A stretch of 64,000 bases of DNA from NCBI RefSeq assembly GCF_900113375.1, contig NZ_FOPC01000016.1, forward strand, positions 1-64,000, given 5' to 3'. Position numbers and translations under genes: made by a program. Shown here piece by piece: positions 9,101 to 17,968 of this stretch. Position 1 is the first letter of the stretch. Every line of letters begins with the position of its first letter. Origin of the DNA: Algoriphagus hitonicola. GTDB taxonomy: Bacteria > Bacteroidota > Bacteroidia > Cytophagales > Cyclobacteriaceae. The notes beneath the pieces were generated by a model. That model was given only the letters and a program-made list of their open reading frames with translations. It made no database searches and was not told the DNA's origin.

Positions 9101-12100
9101 CCCTGAGCTTACCAATACCGGACTGATGACCAGTCCTGAATACGCTTGGATCATTCCTTCAGGAGAAAGGCTGACTTCAAGTGCTACCATTGCAGGTGTT
9201 GACTATACGCTAATTGACCACGACAACAATAACCTTACCCCACCGCACCTTACAGTATCGGGTTTGAATGAAGGAGATTTTAACTTCATCCTTGAATTAA
9301 GAGGTGAAGATTCCTGTGACCAGGATTTCGATGTGCAATTCAGCGTGAATCCACAGCCTGAATTAGAGGTCATCAGGGAGGAAGGTGCCAAATGCTTTGG
9401 TGAAGTGGGAGGCCTGGTAGAGATCAATGTTACCAATGGAGACAACAATGACTTTGAATTCAGAATACAAGGGCTCACTGACTGGGAAGTTGGTAAATTT
9501 ATTTTTGATGAGGGAATAAGTTCAGGCACCTATACCATCGAGGTCAGAAATATAACTACGTTATGTAGCAGTGAAATTGAAGTTACAGTCCCTGAAGTAG
9601 TAGAGGAATTGATCGTTCAGGAAGACATGTTGGTAGAGCCATCTTGTAACGAAGACAATGGGTCATTTAGTTTTCTTGTAGATGGGGGAACACTGGTAAA
9701 TAATGGCTACCGATTTGTTTTAAATGGAACTGAAATTACAGAACAGGATGATAATTTCGAAACCCTTGGCACCAATGATTACAGGTTGATACATTTGGCC
9801 CCTGGCAACTATGAGTTAGAAGTTTTTGACGAAAACGACTGTTTTAAAACAGTAAATTTCACCCTAACAGCTCAAGAAGTACCCGAGTTCTCTTTAGTAG
9901 ATATTGCAATTTGCGAAGGAGAAATGGCTGTTCTTGAAGTGGAGACTGTGGTCTTGGCAGGAGCTATCCCGGAATATGTATGGAAAGTAGAAGACCAATC
10001 TGCACCAGGAAATTTTATTTTAATTGAAAATAACACCACCATAAACGGAGCTAATCATGCCATCAATGGAAATAGGCTTGAAATTACAGGGCTGAACCAT
10101 TCTGTTGCCCCTTATACCTACAGCGCTGAAGTGATTGGACAAGGCGTATGCCCAGGCCCTGAAATGTTTGCCACAGTAAAAGTATTTGATATTCCTGAAG
10201 CTGAATTTGCAATAACTGATGTTTCATGTAATGCTGGGAGTGATGGTACAATTATTCTTGAAAATGAATTGGATGGAAATTTTACCTTTACCATAATAGA
10301 AACGGGAGAGGTAAAGAATGATGGCAACTTTAGCAATCTAGTAGCAGGGACATATACTATACAAATACAAGAGGATGGCGCACCTTGTCCTGTTGAAGTG
10401 GTAGTAACTATTGATCAACCGAATCCTTTGACTTTAGATCCAGTTGACTCTGAGAATCCTACTTGTGGAGAAAATAATGGGGAAATCATTTTCCAGATCA
10501 ATGGTGGGACCCTTGACTTTGCTGTCTTGGTTAATAATTCTCCTATTGAAGATTATGATTTTCAAATAAATGGGAATACCTATTCAATTCAAAACCTTGC
10601 GCCAGGTGCTTACAGTGTGGCTATTGAAGATGGAAATGGTTGCGCCATACCAAATACAGTAATTTTTAATTTGAATAACGATGATGGATTCCCTATAGAT
10701 TCCGAACCCTTAAGCGTTCAGCTATGCGAAGGAGAAAGCGCGGTGCTATCGCCGGATTTAACCATACCGCCTGGTGCTTCACCAGAATTACGTTGGTACA
10801 AAGATTCTTCGTTAAGCCAACAAATACTTACCGGAACTTCCGATGGTGAAGTTTCATACGAAATTACCGATGAAGGCATCTTGACTATCACGGGTTTAGA
10901 TGTTGGAGATTATGAATATTATCTACGCATTTCAGGCCCACAGATTTGTGGACAGGTCACTTTGGCTTCTGTAAATGTACTACAGGAAATCACCTTTGAT
11001 ATCGAACCACAAGCCATTACCTGCTTTGGTGATGAAGATGGAAGTATTACAGTAAGTAATATCCAAGGAGGAACAGGAATTTATGAGCTAAGTTTAAATG
11101 GTATAGATTGGCAAGACGATCTTGTTTTTGATGGGCTTCCAGTAGGAAACTATACTGTCTATGTGAGAGACAATAGCCAAAGTGATAGCTGTGAAGAAAG
11201 CCAAAGTGATATTTTGATAGAAGGTCCGGATGAAGAAATTCAGATCAATACTCCAGATATTATCAGAACTTCTTGTGGACTTTCTAACGGCAGTGTACAA
11301 AATTTAGAAGTTTCGGGGGGATATGGAAACTATACCTTCGAATGGAGAAAAGACGATCCTGTTACTGGTGAATTGTTTAATGGACAATTGACAGGGATAA
11401 ATGATCTTTCTCCTGGCACTTATTTCTTGATAGTAAATGACATAGAAGGGTGTGGTGAAGTGTTTGAGTTTGAGGTTGGAAAGGCATCTGATCCAGAATA
11501 TTCTATTGTGCCCGCAATGAATGTTTGCGAAGGATTACCTGTAGAAATAGCTCCAGTCCACCTTGCTCCCGACCCCAGCTTGCCACCTGCTGCAAGAACA
11601 GATGTGGCATGGTATACATCACCAGGTCAATCCGGGTTGATTGAAAACGGGGATGATCCCCAAAATCCAGATATTACTTACAGTATTGATGACTCGAATT
11701 GGATTAACCCTCAATTGACAATTACGGGTTTAGTCCCGGGAACTTACACTTACTATTTTTATGTGGTATGTACTGGGGTAGAAATACCGGTAGAAGTTAT
11801 AGTGCATCCAACACCTGCTCCTTCTTTTGAAGTAAACAGAGAAACATGTTTCGGTGAAAATGATGGAAGAATATTAGTTACAGATGGATGGGTTCCAGGG
11901 TTGGAATTTTCAATAAATGGTGGAGACTGGGAAAGCCGTGAGGAATTGGAGGCAAGAACCTTTACACCAGGAACTTATACTTTAGCAACAAGATCAGAGT
12001 ACGATTGCCAATCAGAAGAAAGTTCATTAACAGTGGAAGGAGCTGAGGAATTGATGATATCACTCTCAGGTCAAAAAGATGCTGCTTGTGGAGTCCCTGA

Positions 12101-14225
12101 CGGCTTTATACAAGTTGACATTGCTGGAGGATGGAAGGATTATACCTTAACCATTTTGAACTTGAATAACAATGAATCAACTTCAGTGTCAATTTCCGAA
12201 AATCAATATACTTTCTCAAACCTGGTTTCAGGAACTTATCAGATAGAAGTCAACGATGCTGAGGGTTGTTTTAAAGTATTGACAGACACTGTTGAAATTG
12301 AGGATGGTCCTACAGAAATTATTGTAGACCCGGTTTTTGAAATTTGTGATGGAGAAACGGTCAACATTCCTGTTGACATTAATCCACCGGCTGATCCTAA
12401 GAGCTTCAGATGGTTTGCCAACACCTATGATCCGGCAAATGAAATTAGCAATGGACAGGTGGATGGTGATATTGCTTATCAAATATCCGAATCCGGTGAA
12501 CTGCAGGTTAGTGGATTGCCTTTAGGTGACCATACCTTCTTTGCTACGGTAGAAGGTCCGGATATCTGTGAAGGAGATGTCCAAGAAGTCATCGTTCAAG
12601 TTTATCCAGACCCTCAATTTACGGCAGTGGTTGAAAATGAATCATGTTTTGGTGAGGGTGGTTCAATTGTCATAAATCCTTTGATTGCTGCAGGAAATAT
12701 CACATACAGTATCAATGGAGGAGCATTTGAAGCTTATCCAGACAACAGGATTGAAGGTTTGGCGCCTGGAACCTATACCCTTACTGCGCAACATGGTTCT
12801 GGCTGTACATTCACATTAGGTGAAGATTTGGTTATTGTAGGTCCGCAACAGGCCCTTGATGTATCCAACACCTCTACTGTTGACTCATCTTGCGGTGAAG
12901 CAAATGGACAGCTCAGAGGTACAGTGGAAGGTGGATATGCACCCTACACCTTGACCCTAAAAGATGAAAATGGGAACAATATCAATGCAAATCCCCAGTG
13001 GGAAGGCAATAGGTATACAGTAAGCGGATTGACAGTAGGCAGTTATACTATTGAAATACAGGATGATTCAGGCTGTATATTTATTCTAACTGACCAACAG
13101 GAGATTATAGACAGCCCCACGCCAATTAATGTAGAAGATGTACAGATATGTGAAGGTGAAAATGCCATTTTGTCACCTTCAATTCCAAATACTAGCCTAT
13201 CACCTACTTTCAATTGGTACTTTGATGCAGAAGGTCAGCAAGAAATAACGGTTGGCAATACCGAAATAGATGGAGTTAGTTATAATTTGGCCAATAATGG
13301 GCTATTGGAAATTGTAGGATTAGCATCCAACAATACACCTTTTTCATATTTTGTAGATGTGTCAGGAGATGGAATCTGTAGTGGAGAGTTGAAAGAGGTC
13401 TTGGTTAAAGTTGATCCTTTACCACAATTAAGAACGTCTAATCCTTCTATAGTATGCGATCCAACACAAACGGTGGACTTAACCCAATTTATTGAAGGAT
13501 TTAACCCTCAAATTTATGAATACATAGTAAAAAGTCCGAGTGGAAATAATTTGAGAACTGAAGAATTAAAACAGGTTTCTACCTCGGGGACTTATCTCGT
13601 TCAAATGAAATTCAGGGACAGTAATTGCTTAACGGTAGAAGAAAGGATTTTGGTACTAATTTCTGAAACAGAAGTATCTGCGTATTTTGATTATTCTATT
13701 GAGATTTCACCTGGAAATGAATTGGTCAATCAGGACATAAATATTGGAGAAGAGATTTCATTCATTGATGATTCTCAAGGCGACATCATTATATGGAATT
13801 GGGACTTTGGTGATGGTACAACAAGTAATTTAGAGAACCCTGTCCATCAATTTGAAAGTAAGGGAAGATATGAGATTCGCCTCACTACTATTGACTCGAA
13901 TGGCTGTCAATCAGAATTTATCAGGATTGTTGAAGTTTTTGATGACTATAAAATCATAATTCCAAATGCATTTACTCCTTTGAAAGAAGACGGGAAAAAT
14001 AATTATTTCAAACCAGTATTCCGAGGTATTTCAAAAATGGAATTATACATTTTCAATACTTGGGGAAACCTAATCTATAAAACAGAAAGTTTAGAAGACA
14101 AGGGCTGGGATGGAACACTAAATGGCGCACCAACACCAAATGGAAACTATGTCTTTAAAGCTGAATTCGAAACTAGAGGTGGCGAAAAAATTATTAAGAC
14201 AGGAGTTTTTATATTGATAAAATAG
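6174..14225 (+). CDS. Giant type IX-secreted adhesin: lectin-like domain, SprB repeats, PKD, gliding C-terminal domain
   Basis: The 2683-residue surface protein begins at a GTG that directly follows an in-frame TAA; the next Met is only at about 163, and the GTG yields a good signal peptide (about 1-24), so this start is secure. From about 75 to 435 is an L-type-lectin-like domain (ADGLSFFMFDG at 156-166, GGYLGIGFDELGNFGN at 201-216). The middle (about 440-2480) consists of Ig-like modules opening with CEGE-type motifs and about twelve SprB-like modules with Cys-rich starts (CFGxxDGxI or CGxxNGxI), arranged in ~270-residue triads. A PKD domain lies at about 2502-2590 (WDFGDGTTSNLENPVHQF), followed from about 2595 by the type B sorting domain (IIPNAFTP, ELYIFNTWGNLIY, GWDGTLNG). 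Such proteins leave through the type IX system and act in adhesion or gliding. Cargo and ligand are unknown. Confidence 0.93.
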   Translation: MKQKILYLCAFLFISLSSYAVLSLKGEGQQWFPYFSKAEDVPENRIRTLQINQSETVPIPFVQSDNDPIVIDIRDGFPYCESFTESSTRANTVIEGDAYLTVDNNEDPNGDGVLRLTRNTNNQNGYVYVDIPFPSRFGLKVSFEYFSYGSSNPVRADGLSFFMFDGALGQVAPNFEIGGYGGALGYTPLKGGGVNFPGIKGGYLGIGFDELGNFGNSAFGKYGSFLDPDEYTTSGANGKFYPHSVVIRGPVDGTDEPFYTRDRNNALVGVNRYKSYGFVDGKILNNYPTDNGLGFLYAGPPWFFAQDLDVYQNLDERFFLNDKYPRFTIDAFSSTSPESCLDEGYRKVFIDLNPDESSLDATGRPTKFDIQIFMLVNLGDGFGPRIIQIFDTPVEYNFKAPNLLKVGFAGATGNNVNFHDIRNVRVEVSDEEALRKPETEPLEAEVCEGEENEFILDVELLNDADNAFIRCVQLYETEQEALDAATNASATSIFPSDDSGDPNNYCPFGTCQDFLCRPENLSKNVEEGTFEVFLVSENGIETPKVKFTGNPGFSGEVTVYYTIVDNFGQVSLPKPITITINPLPIPTIETIDPLIWEDFEENDILVRFDVEPKETGFQYQWFKDGNEIPGATQDFYVAEGATAPGSYTVEIETDKGCINTSQEAIEIRLVRNIEPDLISIREDCIEEGIVRVILDPSNVLGDEKWRIVDSNGDQVYPATDWTPIPAGAPEIIQGNLLAGDYRFQIGDEFREGQPGSDGTPLFRHDIPFTILPIEFPLQILSTSSVDELCFEEGGSIQIQVQDGSGNYTYELIQDGSVMFTSPTNIQDTNYEFTQVPVGTYEIRVASGPRCEEFGQETISGPEPIILNISAQKNVTCSPDDASVDWLVTGGTAPYNIISLSKDGTSVDINTIGFTQNGDVFSFTGLEEGEYVLLVTDSRACETFQSEPAVISTIPKPEISISVDPEFCENVPLISIIPELTNTGLMTSPEYAWIIPSGERLTSSATIAGVDYTLIDHDNNNLTPPHLTVSGLNEGDFNFILELRGEDSCDQDFDVQFSVNPQPELEVIREEGAKCFGEVGGLVEINVTNGDNNDFEFRIQGLTDWEVGKFIFDEGISSGTYTIEVRNITTLCSSEIEVTVPEVVEELIVQEDMLVEPSCNEDNGSFSFLVDGGTLVNNGYRFVLNGTEITEQDDNFETLGTNDYRLIHLAPGNYELEVFDENDCFKTVNFTLTAQEVPEFSLVDIAICEGEMAVLEVETVVLAGAIPEYVWKVEDQSAPGNFILIENNTTINGANHAINGNRLEITGLNHSVAPYTYSAEVIGQGVCPGPEMFATVKVFDIPEAEFAITDVSCNAGSDGTIILENELDGNFTFTIIETGEVKNDGNFSNLVAGTYTIQIQEDGAPCPVEVVVTIDQPNPLTLDPVDSENPTCGENNGEIIFQINGGTLDFAVLVNNSPIEDYDFQINGNTYSIQNLAPGAYSVAIEDGNGCAIPNTVIFNLNNDDGFPIDSEPLSVQLCEGESAVLSPDLTIPPGASPELRWYKDSSLSQQILTGTSDGEVSYEITDEGILTITGLDVGDYEYYLRISGPQICGQVTLASVNVLQEITFDIEPQAITCFGDEDGSITVSNIQGGTGIYELSLNGIDWQDDLVFDGLPVGNYTVYVRDNSQSDSCEESQSDILIEGPDEEIQINTPDIIRTSCGLSNGSVQNLEVSGGYGNYTFEWRKDDPVTGELFNGQLTGINDLSPGTYFLIVNDIEGCGEVFEFEVGKASDPEYSIVPAMNVCEGLPVEIAPVHLAPDPSLPPAARTDVAWYTSPGQSGLIENGDDPQNPDITYSIDDSNWINPQLTITGLVPGTYTYYFYVVCTGVEIPVEVIVHPTPAPSFEVNRETCFGENDGRILVTDGWVPGLEFSINGGDWESREELEARTFTPGTYTLATRSEYDCQSEESSLTVEGAEELMISLSGQKDAACGVPDGFIQVDIAGGWKDYTLTILNLNNNESTSVSISENQYTFSNLVSGTYQIEVNDAEGCFKVLTDTVEIEDGPTEIIVDPVFEICDGETVNIPVDINPPADPKSFRWFANTYDPANEISNGQVDGDIAYQISESGELQVSGLPLGDHTFFATVEGPDICEGDVQEVIVQVYPDPQFTAVVENESCFGEGGSIVINPLIAAGNITYSINGGAFEAYPDNRIEGLAPGTYTLTAQHGSGCTFTLGEDLVIVGPQQALDVSNTSTVDSSCGEANGQLRGTVEGGYAPYTLTLKDENGNNINANPQWEGNRYTVSGLTVGSYTIEIQDDSGCIFILTDQQEIIDSPTPINVEDVQICEGENAILSPSIPNTSLSPTFNWYFDAEGQQEITVGNTEIDGVSYNLANNGLLEIVGLASNNTPFSYFVDVSGDGICSGELKEVLVKVDPLPQLRTSNPSIVCDPTQTVDLTQFIEGFNPQIYEYIVKSPSGNNLRTEELKQVSTSGTYLVQMKFRDSNCLTVEERILVLISETEVSAYFDYSIEISPGNELVNQDINIGEEISFIDDSQGDIIIWNWDFGDGTTSNLENPVHQFESKGRYEIRLTTIDSNGCQSEFIRIVEVFDDYKIIIPNAFTPLKEDGKNNYFKPVFRGISKMELYIFNTWGNLIYKTESLEDKGWDGTLNGAPTPNGNYVFKAEFETRGGEKIIKTGVFILIK

Positions 14226-14250
14226 TTTTTTTGTAAGATTTCCAAATCCC

Positions 14251-14931
14251 ATGAATTACCATATCATTATACCAGCCAGGGGGGGGTCTAAAAGATTTCC
14301 TGGAAAAAACCTCGCAATATTGAATAATAAGTCATTATTAGGTATTTCTATTGAATATGCGCTATCAAATAACATCTCACTTTCCAAAGAGCAAATTTGG
14401 GTGAATACAGATGACGCTAAAATTTCTAAAGAAGCTGAAAAATATGGTGTACAGGTATTTGATCGAAGTCCTGAATTAGGTGAAGACCACATTTCGACAG
14501 GTGATGTTCTGAAGAATCAGGTTAATTTCATGCTAAAACGTGCAATGAAAGTAGATGCTGTTATTCTACTACAGGCTACCACTCCACTAAGACCTAATGG
14601 TCTAATCGAAAAAGCTACAACTCTTTTTGAAAATCATAATTGCAACAGCCTTGCAGGCTTCAGCCCTTCCAACAAAAAACTTGGGAAGATAATAAACAAC
14701 AGATTTGAGCCGCAAAATTATACCTTTGGTCAAAGATCCCAAGACATGACTCCTTTGTTTTATGAAAACGGACTCATATATGTTACCAAAGCGAATGAAA
14801 TCCTTCAAGGAAAAGTGCTTACCGAAGATGTCTTTCCTATGGTAATTGATCACCCATTCGCACAGGTAGACATTGATGATGTTTTAGATTTGTATTTTGC
14901 AGAAAACTTAATTAAGAAATATGGAGAATAA
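14251..14931 (+). CDS. neuA: CMP-nonulosonic acid cytidylyltransferase (NeuA/LegF/PseF family)
   Basis: The 226-residue enzyme would activate a nonulosonic acid with CTP to the CMP-sugar. The signature [15 protein letters not shown] (6-20) is complete, VNTDD (51-55) and LLQATTPLR (106-114) correspond to the nucleotide-binding motifs, and FAQVDIDD near the end gives the metal-binding Asp residues. The length is normal for single-domain bacterial CMP-sialate synthetases. The gene starts 25 bp after the adhesin stop and overlaps the next gene by 11 bp. Codons 10-12 form an uninterrupted run of eight G (14279-14286), unusual in this AT-rich sequence. Whether the substrate is Neu5Ac, legionaminate or another nonulosonate cannot be decided from the sequence alone. 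Confidence 0.88.
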   Translation: MNYHIIIPARGGSKRFPGKNLAILNNKSLLGISIEYALSNNISLSKEQIWVNTDDAKISKEAEKYGVQVFDRSPELGEDHISTGDVLKNQVNFMLKRAMKVDAVILLQATTPLRPNGLIEKATTLFENHNCNSLAGFSPSNKKLGKIINNRFEPQNYTFGQRSQDMTPLFYENGLIYVTKANEILQGKVLTEDVFPMVIDHPFAQVDIDDVLDLYFAENLIKKYGE

Positions 14932-15967
14932 ATTCGAGATAGAAATTTCTGGAAGAAAAATTGGTCCCCTACATCCACCTTTGGTAATTGCAGAACTCGG
15001 AATAAATCATGAAGGAAGTCTTAAAACAGCATTTGAAATGGTAGATGCTGCACAACGTGCAGGGGTAGAAGTGTTAAAGCACCAAACTCACATTGTAGCG
15101 GATGAGATGAGTGCTGAAGCTAAAAAAGTCATTCCCGGTCATACCAAAGAGTCTATCTATGAAATCATGGAAAGATGTGCCTTAAGTGAAGAGGATGAAA
15201 TCAAGCTGAAAGAATATGTAGAAGCCAAAGGAATGATTTTTATTTCAACCCCTTTTTCCCGGGCAGCAGCAGACCGCTTACAAAGAATGGGAGTACAAGC
15301 CTTTAAAATTGGCAGTGGAGAATGTAACAACCTTCCCTTGTTGGATCATATAGCATCCTTTGGGAAACCTATAATAATGAGCACAGGAATGAACACACTT
15401 GAAAGTGTGAGAAAATCCGTTGCATTGTTGCAGAAACATCAGGTTCCGCTAGCTTTGATGCATACCACCAACCTCTACCCTACCCCTGCTAACTTGGTCA
15501 GATTAGGGGCAATGCAGGAATTGATGCAGCACTTCCCTGAAATTCCGGTGGGTTTGAGCGATCACACCATCAGTAATCATGCATGTTTTGCTGCAGTGGC
15601 CCTAGGAGCCAATTTACTCGAGAGGCACTTTACCGACCACATGAACCGAGTGGGTCCGGACATTGTCTGTTCTATGGATGAAAATGCGACCCGCGAGCTC
15701 ATAGAGGGATCTAAGATGATCCATCAAATGTTGGGAGGGAAAAAAGAACCAGCTAAAGAGGAACAAGCGACCATTGATTTTGCATTCGCAACAGTATGCA
15801 CAATTAAACCGATTTCAAAAGGAGAAGCATTGACCAAAGAAAATATTTGGGTAAAAAGACCAGGGAAAGGCGCAATTTTAGCAGAAAAATATGAAAGTCT
15901 TTTGGGTAAAATCGCCACAAGAGATCTGCAAACAGATATACATTTAGATTGGAAAGATTTTAATTGA
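14921..15967 (+). CDS. neuB: Nonulosonic acid synthase (NeuB/LegI family)
   Basis: At 348 residues this has the standard NeuB build: a TIM-barrel condensing phosphoenolpyruvate with a ManNAc-type sugar (AELGINHEG at 24-32, [26 protein letters not shown]) and a C-terminal SAF/antifreeze-like domain from about 290 ([20 protein letters not shown]). It makes the nine-carbon acid that the preceding gene product activates. It overlaps neuA by 11 bp and is followed 8 bp later by the 2-epimerase gene. The family includes Neu5Ac, legionaminate and pseudaminate synthases; the neighbouring GDP-sugar enzymes favour a legionaminate-like branch. Confidence 0.9.
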   Translation: MENKFEIEISGRKIGPLHPPLVIAELGINHEGSLKTAFEMVDAAQRAGVEVLKHQTHIVADEMSAEAKKVIPGHTKESIYEIMERCALSEEDEIKLKEYVEAKGMIFISTPFSRAAADRLQRMGVQAFKIGSGECNNLPLLDHIASFGKPIIMSTGMNTLESVRKSVALLQKHQVPLALMHTTNLYPTPANLVRLGAMQELMQHFPEIPVGLSDHTISNHACFAAVALGANLLERHFTDHMNRVGPDIVCSMDENATRELIEGSKMIHQMLGGKKEPAKEEQATIDFAFATVCTIKPISKGEALTKENIWVKRPGKGAILAEKYESLLGKIATRDLQTDIHLDWKDFN

Positions 15968-15975
15968 GCATATAT

Positions 15976-17118
15976 ATGAAAGTTTTTGTACTTATTGAAC
16001 GAAGAGCGGACTACAGCAGATACAGACCTATACTTCAAAGAATGAAGGAAGATCCTTTCTTTGAAATTCATTTGGTAGTCACAGGGATTACCCTGCTGGA
16101 TTTACACGGAAGCGATGTGAATTACATTGAAGAAGATGGCTTCACCATCAATGCCAAGATCCCAATGTTTGAGCAGAATGGTGACGACTCAGGCGCAGAA
16201 ATGGTGAGAGCTATGTCAAGGGTGCTGACAGCTGTCACCTTTGAGCTGGAAAAAGCAAAGCCGGACTTGGTTCTTTCCGGCTTTGATATCGGTGGGAATT
16301 TTGCAGTAACTGTTGCCGCAGCACATATGAACATTCCTGTAGCCCATATACAGGGTGGAGAAGTAACAGGAAGTATAGACGAAGCTATCCGTCACGCTAT
16401 GTCAAAATTCTCTCATATTCATTTTCCCGCTACTGAAGATGCAAAAGAAAGGTTGGTAAGATTGGGGGAAAACCCAAAGGATATCTTTGTGGTGGGGTGT
16501 CCATCTATTGATGTATTGGTAAACACGCCGTATTTACCAAAAGAAGAACTTGAAAGGGAATTTGACCTGGACTTTTCCAAGCCTTTTATTCTGGTAATTC
16601 AGCATCCGGTAACCACTGAGGCCATGTCCTCCATTGATCAGATCAGAGAAACCCTGAAAGCACTTAAGGAAGTGAATGAGCAAACCGTCTTTTTGCTGCC
16701 AAACAATGATGCAGGTCATTCTAAAATTATAGAAGAAATCAAACAATCCGGTTTCAAATGGATCCCTTCTCTACCGACTCTGAAATTTATCAACCTTTAT
16801 AGAAATGCATGGGTATTGGTCGGAAATTCTTCATCTGGAATCCATGAAACACCAACAATGAAAATTCCAGCTGTCAACATAGGTAACAGACAGATGGGAA
16901 GAGAAAGAGCTTTCAATGTAATTGACACAAGGAATGACCACAAAGAGATAGAAAAAGCTATTAAAAAGGCCCTCTATGACGAGAATTTCAGGAATAATGT
17001 CAGTGTAATCAAAAATCCTTATGGTGAAGGGGACTCTGCTGCAAAAATTATTGAGACCCTCAAGAGTATAAATTTAGAAGATGTCAGTATCCAAAAAATC
17101 TTTTACGAAGGAGAATAA
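15976..17118 (+). CDS. neuC: Hydrolysing NDP-HexNAc 2-epimerase (NeuC/LegG family)
   Basis: The enzyme (380 residues from this ATG) would epimerise C2 and remove the nucleotide, giving the free ManNAc-type sugar used by NeuB. RADYSRYRPIL near the N-terminus, HIQGGEVTGSIDEAIRH in the middle and NSSSGIHE near residue 285 are the usual NeuC/WecB-family motifs. An upstream in-frame TTG at 15964 would add four residues (MSIY), but it overlaps the neuB stop, and MKVFVLIE at 15976 is the usual beginning of the family. It overlaps the following SDR gene by 38 bp. GDP- versus UDP-sugar specificity cannot be told by eye. Confidence 0.9.
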   Translation: MKVFVLIERRADYSRYRPILQRMKEDPFFEIHLVVTGITLLDLHGSDVNYIEEDGFTINAKIPMFEQNGDDSGAEMVRAMSRVLTAVTFELEKAKPDLVLSGFDIGGNFAVTVAAAHMNIPVAHIQGGEVTGSIDEAIRHAMSKFSHIHFPATEDAKERLVRLGENPKDIFVVGCPSIDVLVNTPYLPKEELEREFDLDFSKPFILVIQHPVTTEAMSSIDQIRETLKALKEVNEQTVFLLPNNDAGHSKIIEEIKQSGFKWIPSLPTLKFINLYRNAWVLVGNSSSGIHETPTMKIPAVNIGNRQMGRERAFNVIDTRNDHKEIEKAIKKALYDENFRNNVSVIKNPYGEGDSAAKIIETLKSINLEDVSIQKIFYEGE

Positions 17119-17968
17119 AATCCTACTAGTTGGGGGCACCGGATACCTTGGAAGTCAACTGAAGCTGAGTTTATCTCAGGAAGGATTCAAGCAGGTTTTT
17201 ATTTCTTCAAGCAAAGAGAAAGGAAAGGGAATAATTCAGCTGGATCTTTTAAATAAAAGCCATGTCTCTGCTATAAGGGATATGGATTTTGACTTCATTA
17301 TCAATCTAACGGGACAGGTCAGTAATCCTATAGACAGTTGTTTAAAACTGAATTCCTTAGGGATGGAAAACTTAATCCAAATTTGCACTGGTAAGTCCAA
17401 GTTGATTCACCTTTCCACTGTCAATTTATACGGTACAGGCGAAGGCTTTGATGAAACTACTGTACCTCAGCCAGAAACACCTTATTCTACCTTAAAGTTA
17501 GTATCTGAAAAATTTTTGATGGAGAAAGGAGATAAAACCGGCTTTTCAATTATTCGACTTTCAAACTTATATGGGGGAAAGCAGCCAAAAGGGATATTTG
17601 CATACCTTTTTAGATCCGCTTTAAATAGAGAATTGTCATTACACTTCAATAATGATGGGTATATGGTCAGAAATTACCTTCATGTGGAAGATGCTGCCAT
17701 GGGAATTATAAACCTTGCTCAGAAAACCAATTTTGAAAACAAGGAAATCTATAATTTTGTAGGCAGGGATGAATTAAGTATCAGGGAGCTGATAGGGAAA
17801 TTTGAAAATATTTTCAACCTGAATTTTCAAGTGCGTTTTTCTAATCAGAAAGCCTGGGAGAACAGTTTGGATATTTCGGATCAAAAATTCAGAACACTAA
17901 CTGGTTTCAAAGAAAAGTTTCTTTTGGAAGATTACATTAAAAAATTAAAAGCTGATGCTCATCAATAA
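17081..17968 (+). CDS. NAD(P)-dependent SDR epimerase/reductase of the nonulosonate operon
   Basis: This 295-residue extended short-chain dehydrogenase carries the nucleotide motif GGTGYLG (18-24) and the STVNLYG/YSTLK active-site pair (Ser/Thr with Tyr-xxx-Lys). The HVEDAA segment is typical of sugar nucleotide epimerases and 4-ketoreductases. It overlaps the 2-epimerase gene by 38 bp and the next gene by 14 bp. In known legionaminate clusters an aminotransferase acts on the 4-keto sugar; none is present here, so this SDR might instead reduce the 4-keto group. That role is a hypothesis, and epimerase or PtmA/PtmF-like activity is equally possible. Confidence 0.8.
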   Translation: MSVSKKSFTKENKILLVGGTGYLGSQLKLSLSQEGFKQVFISSSKEKGKGIIQLDLLNKSHVSAIRDMDFDFIINLTGQVSNPIDSCLKLNSLGMENLIQICTGKSKLIHLSTVNLYGTGEGFDETTVPQPETPYSTLKLVSEKFLMEKGDKTGFSIIRLSNLYGGKQPKGIFAYLFRSALNRELSLHFNNDGYMVRNYLHVEDAAMGIINLAQKTNFENKEIYNFVGRDELSIRELIGKFENIFNLNFQVRFSNQKAWENSLDISDQKFRTLTGFKEKFLLEDYIKKLKADAHQ

